Origin: Flavobacteriaceae bacterium
GTDB taxonomy: Bacteria > Bacteroidota > Bacteroidia > Flavobacteriales > Flavobacteriaceae
NCBI GenBank assembly: GCA_018646605.1
Contig: JABGUL010000031.1
Span: forward strand, 1 to 38,554
Direction: 5' to 3'
Length of the DNA stretch: 38,554 bases
Shown here: one piece after another, positions 35,776-38,554 of the stretch
Layout of the letters: each line of letters begins with the position of its first letter
Position numbering within the stretch: position 1 is the first letter of the stretch
Position numbers and translations under genes: made by a program
Notes under the pieces: model-generated
The model's input: the letters and a program-made list of their open reading frames with translations, nothing else
Databases searched by the model: none
What the model was told of the DNA's origin: nothing

Positions 35776-36348
35776 CTATAAAACAAATTTATTGACAAAT
35801 GTTTTGTTGTCATATTCCACAGTAGTTATTATTCTTCCGTTATTTTCCTTTAGGTTAAACACTTTTTTGTGTAATTCCTCAGTAGAAAAGTTTTCGTAAA
35901 AAATTAATTCCCCATTATAGTTCTCGATTTTCACTAAAACTTCTGTCTTATTCGAGTCAAGATTAATCGACATTTTTTTATTTATATGATTAAAAATTGG
36001 ATTTTGAATCGTTTTCTCGTCTACGATTACGACTTTGTTATCCGTTACATTTATCAAATAATCTGTATAAAGATTATTTAAACGGGCAGTGACAACATAA
36101 GTTCCAGGAGTTAAATAATTAAGATCAAGAATTCTTAACCTTCTATTGAATTTGGCATTTACTTTATATTTTGAATTCCCTTTAAGCTGAAATAATTCGA
36201 TTGATAAGCCAGCTTTAGCGGTAAGTGAATTAAGTAATAAAGCTTTAGTATTTTTTACTACTGTAAATTCAAAATCTTCATCAGAAGACAAGTCGTTTGC
36301 AAAAAATAAGTTCGGTAACATTAAAAAGAGTAGTGTAAACTTTTTCAT
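35776..36348 (-). CDS. Small exported protein, two beta-sandwich-like halves
   Basis: A 190-residue protein with a signal peptide (MKKFTLLFLMLPNLFFA, 1-17). The mature part shows two similar beta-rich halves of about 80 residues: ...YKVNAKFNRRLRILDLNYLTPGTYVVTARLNNLYTDYLINV and ...VLVKIENYNGELIFYENF...GRIITTVEYDNKTFVNKFVL. The second half has the rhythm of secretion-domain-like modules of Bacteroidota, but the terminal signature is not clear. Function unknown. It diverges from the AraC regulator across 166 bp, which could control it. Confidence 0.7.
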   Translation of the reverse strand: MKKFTLLFLMLPNLFFANDLSSDEDFEFTVVKNTKALLLNSLTAKAGLSIELFQLKGNSKYKVNAKFNRRLRILDLNYLTPGTYVVTARLNNLYTDYLINVTDNKVVIVDEKTIQNPIFNHINKKMSINLDSNKTEVLVKIENYNGELIFYENFSTEELHKKVFNLKENNGRIITTVEYDNKTFVNKFVL

Positions 36349-36374
36349 AACAGTTTTTTTAATTATTGATATGG

Positions 36375-36382
36375 CAAAGATA
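36375..36382 (-). promoter_or_regulatory. -7 box of the 35776-36348 gene
   Basis: Minus strand TATCTTTG is the exact and most common form of the Bacteroidota -7 element. It predicts a leader of about 20-25 A-rich bases before the ATG at 36348. A T-rich stretch 18 bp further upstream could serve as the -33 region. Confidence 0.55.
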
Positions 36383-36500
36383 TTTCACTAATACAACGAA
36401 AAACTTATCTGTATTACCCTTTTTATATGTTATATTATCAAATAAAGACAATTAATCTAAATTTAATGTTAATAAAGTATATATTAAAAATTATTCATTA

Positions 36501-36508
36501 TAAATTTG
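36501..36508 (+). promoter_or_regulatory. -7 box of the AraC regulator gene
   Basis: TAAATTTG, an exact TAnnTTTG match, ends six bases before the ATG at 36515, so the message may be leaderless. A TTG at 36506 is in frame but lies within the box, which favours the ATG as start. Confidence 0.45.
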
Positions 36509-36514
36509 ATAATT

Positions 36515-37369
36515 ATGATAAATTATTCTTTTGAAGATATTGTTCAACCGCAGCATAAGTCATTTCATTATCAACTATTTGATTTGAATACACCTAATAG
36601 AAATTCTCCTCGCTGGCATTATCATCCTGAAGTGGAATTGATTTATATCAGCAACGGAAAGGGAAAGAGAGGTGTTGGAACAAGCTTGTCAACTTATACT
36701 GAAGGAGACCTTATACTTTTGGGTTCCAACTTGCAACATATGGGATTTACAGATAGTTTTGAAGATGGTAAGACCGAGGTTGTAATTCAATTTTTACCCG
36801 AATTTTTGGGAAATATGTTAACTCAAGTACCTGAATTAAATTCAATTTTTAAATTACTTGAGCTATCTAAACGGGGCTTATCTTTTTCAGGTCCCATTAA
36901 AGAAAAAGTAGGACAAGCTTTAATTGGTTTGCAATATGAATCTGATTTTCAAAGTTTATTGACACTGATCAATATCTTAAAAGAAATGTCACTAGTTAAT
37001 CCAAACATTCTTAATACAACAGATTTAACTACTTCTGACACTGATAAAAACGACCGACTTAAAAAGGTTTTTAATTATATTAAATCAAATTATCAAGATG
37101 AAATTAACTTAAGTCAGATTGCTGATCAAACCAACATGACTACATCTTCATTTTGCAGGTATTTTAAGTTAAATACAGGGAAATCTTTTATTCAATACGT
37201 CAATGAATATAAAATTAATCATGCAGCTAAATTACTTTTGGAAACGAACTTGAATGTAAAAACTATTTGTTTTGATTCAGGTTTCAATAATTTTTCAAAT
37301 TTTAATCATTTTTTTAAAAAATATTATCAAACTACACCAAAAAAGTATCGAGAAAAAATTATTAATTAA
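36515..37369 (+). CDS. AraC-family transcriptional regulator with cupin domain
   Basis: A 284-residue regulator from the ATG at 36515. The N-terminal cupin-like domain (about 15-90) contains RWHYHPEVELIYISNGKGKRGVG and GDLILLGSNLQHMGF, which would sense a small ligand, often a sugar. The C-terminal double helix-turn-helix (about 185-284) reads IKSNYQDEINLSQIADQTNMTTSSFCRYFKLNTGKSFIQYVNEYK, then the second helix pair ICFDSGFNNFSNFNHFFKKYYQTTPKKYR. It stands alone on the plus strand among minus-strand exported-protein genes and may control the gene divergent from it. Converges on an orphan leader and repeat copy 2. Confidence 0.9.
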   Translation: MINYSFEDIVQPQHKSFHYQLFDLNTPNRNSPRWHYHPEVELIYISNGKGKRGVGTSLSTYTEGDLILLGSNLQHMGFTDSFEDGKTEVVIQFLPEFLGNMLTQVPELNSIFKLLELSKRGLSFSGPIKEKVGQALIGLQYESDFQSLLTLINILKEMSLVNPNILNTTDLTTSDTDKNDRLKKVFNYIKSNYQDEINLSQIADQTNMTTSSFCRYFKLNTGKSFIQYVNEYKINHAAKLLLETNLNVKTICFDSGFNNFSNFNHFFKKYYQTTPKKYREKIIN

Positions 37370-37562
37370 ACGTTCCTAGTTTTCGTTTTGTATTAAAAGC
37401 TTTTGATTAAATATGTCATAAGTGTAATAAATAAACATAATTAAATAACAAGTTTAAATTATTCAATTAGTTCTACGAATAGATTTAATGAAATATTAAA
37501 TCTAATTGATTTATGTATGGTAATAATCCTTAGTTATTGAATATCTGGTTTTTTAAAAGCAT
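37370..37562. other. AT-rich non-coding stretch holding an orphan leader
   Basis: The part from 37370 to about 37498 shows nothing I can name. At about 37499-37545 the plus-strand sequence TAATTGATTTATG, then TAATAAT (37521-37527), repeats the leader of members B and C in the same orientation, but without an ATG after it on the minus strand. Its distance to repeat copy 2 (36 bp) equals that of member D's leader to copy 1. Confidence 0.5.
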
Positions 37563-37680
37563 CACACTACAAACTTTCCCCAAACAACTCCCTCCTAAAA
37601 CCACTTCACATGAATCTTGTGTTAAGGCATTGATATCAATGGATTAGAAGGGATTTGGATTGTATCCATTGGTGTAAAAG
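37563..37680. repeat. Dispersed repeat, copy 2 (118 bp)
   Basis: Same orientation as copy 1 (35308-35424). The pairing arms ATATCAAT (37633-37640) and ATTGGTGT (37668-37675) stay compatible, C-G in copy 1 becoming U-G if transcribed, and the helix extends by two G-C pairs. It directly abuts the terminator of member C. Confidence 0.85.
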
Positions 37681-37703
37681 AAGAACCCTCCGCTTGGGAG
37701 GGC
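37681..37703 (-). terminator. Terminator of member C
   Basis: CCCTCC (37686-37691) pairs with GGAGGG (37697-37702) around GCTTG. The T tract on the minus strand is interrupted (TTCTTCTTTT), so it may be weaker than the matching hairpins at 29167 and 33115. Confidence 0.65.
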
Positions 37704-37725
37704 TAAATCTTATGCAAAAATAAAT

Positions 37726-38418
37726 TTAAAAGTCCATAACACGAACTGACATTACAGTGTTAACAACTTTTCTCACACCTGATACTTTCTTAGAAAATTC
37801 TGCAAATGCAGGGTCAGAAAACATTTTTTTAGTATTTGAAAGTGCAGTTTTGATGTCAGGAGAGCCAATCCATACAAAATGAGTAAAGTCTGAATTTTTA
37901 CCTACTATTGGATATGCTAAGCCATAGGAACTATCTTCATATCCTAACTTTTTAGCCATTTTTTGGGAGAAGCTTTTAAATTCCTTTAAGTATAAACTTG
38001 GGTTTGTTACTTCCATTTGGTATAGCATGAAAACATTATCTTCTGCCCAATCTTCTCCATTGTACCAAATAGGAGTATTTAACGACTGAGAAACGGCAAC
38101 AGAAAAATCTGCAAGTTTACCATCTAAGAGTAATTGTGCCTCAAGTGATTGCCCATAAGACATAAATGCTTGTTCAAAAGCCGCTTCATTAGGAAAGCAT
38201 ATTTGAAGTGAATGTGTAGAATCAGTAGATCCATTAATAGCATATGCAAATAATGACTTTGTTCCTTGAATATTCTTACCCCATTCAGTATTCATTGCAG
38301 TAGAAAGTGCTGATACAACCATTTCGGGATTTTCTGCCTTAATGTCTAAAAACAAACAATATTGAGCATTTAATGAAATTGTACCTAATAATAAAATTGA
38401 TAATAATAATTTTTTCAT
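37726..38418 (-). CDS. Exported protein of unknown function (leader-sharing set, member C)
   Basis: A 230-residue protein with a signal peptide (MKKLLLSILLLGTISLNAQ, 1-19). Two alpha+beta modules are suggested: about 20-115 (YCLFLDIKAENPEMVVSALSTAM...SLQICFPNEAAFEQAFMSYG) and about 130-230 (FMLYQMEVTNPSLYLKEFKSFSQK...FTHFVWIGSPDIKTALSNTK...VMSVRVMDF). The pattern is like a tandem ferredoxin-like or dimeric alpha-beta barrel fold. No family recognised. Upstream sequence, leader and terminator stem resemble those of member B, though the proteins share little obvious identity. Confidence 0.72.
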   Translation of the reverse strand: MKKLLLSILLLGTISLNAQYCLFLDIKAENPEMVVSALSTAMNTEWGKNIQGTKSLFAYAINGSTDSTHSLQICFPNEAAFEQAFMSYGQSLEAQLLLDGKLADFSVAVSQSLNTPIWYNGEDWAEDNVFMLYQMEVTNPSLYLKEFKSFSQKMAKKLGYEDSSYGLAYPIVGKNSDFTHFVWIGSPDIKTALSNTKKMFSDPAFAEFSKKVSGVRKVVNTVMSVRVMDF

Positions 38419-38453
38419 TTTAATTGATTTATGATTAATAAGGTACTAATATA
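38419..38453 (-). promoter_or_regulatory. -7 box and leader of member C
   Basis: Minus strand: TATATTAG (38453-38446), then CCTTATTAA (38443-38435) and CATAAATCAATTAAA before the ATG. The last 15 bases are the same as in member B apart from nothing visible. Upstream, CTCCCTGT (38475-38482, plus sense) also occurs upstream of member B (33934-33941). Confidence 0.5.
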
Positions 38454-38554
38454 ATAAACTCTACAATATCTTAACTCCCTGTATTCCTCAACTTACTGAA
38501 GATTGTATGGCTATAGTGTCTTAAATACAGATGTATGGGGTTATAAACTAACTA

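Noticed and set aside
38501-38520. Similarity of GATTGTATGGCTATAGTGT upstream of member C to the 117-bp repeat
   Set aside because: Only about 14 of 20 bases match and the distance to the leader differs; likely chance.

Overview
The window looks like chromosomal DNA of a marine member of the Flavobacteriaceae (Bacteroidota). Supporting signs are strongly AT-rich DNA, near absence of Shine-Dalgarno sequences, A-rich leaders with TAnnTTTG-type -7 boxes, and characteristic families: a GLPGLI protein beside a TonB-receptor-like barrel, a DUF5916/CBM9-like protein, a mitochondrial-type aconitase and a PepSY-TM protein. These assignments come from reading motifs; no database search was run. No tRNA, rRNA, CRISPR array, prophage or intact insertion sequence was seen.

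Layout. (1) 1-1889, minus strand: the start of a small Cys-rich exported protein, a PepSY-type membrane protein and a sterol-desaturase-family hydroxylase. (2) 2114-7839, plus: a complete tripartite RND efflux operon (adaptor, permease, TolC-like channel). (3) 8000-10267: aconitase, alone, with its own promoter. (4) 10282-16794, minus: an operon of a two-lobed amidohydrolase, a second amidohydrolase-like protein without a metal site, and a DUF5916 outer-membrane protein. (5) 16903-19041, minus: two related small membrane proteins, an M24 peptidase-like protein and a methyltransferase. (6) 19077-23221, plus: TetR regulator, small exported acidic protein, SulP anion transporter, Usp-like protein and beta-carbonic anhydrase, best read as a bicarbonate uptake/interconversion operon; then an M28 peptidase (23345-25453). 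(7) 25483-29048, minus: GLPGLI protein plus TonB-receptor-like barrel. (8) 30297-33054: a tiny zinc-ribbon protein and an operon of a sugar porter, an SDR dehydrogenase and a protein resembling archaeal CTP-dependent riboflavin kinase.

The least ordinary part is 29161-38554. Four genes for exported proteins (ending at 30001, 33868, 35248 and 38418, all minus) share a similar -7 box and a similar leader. Three of them end in the same CCCTCC/GGAGGG terminator. Between them lie a 117-118 bp repeat in two copies (about 89% identical by hand alignment), an orphan copy of one gene's upstream region (35557-35618, 71% identical to 33894-33955) and an orphan leader (about 37499-37545). This reads as a set of expression units that duplicated and partly decayed, with an AraC regulator (36515-37369) inside it. 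It is the best candidate here for something undescribed, but its function is unknown.
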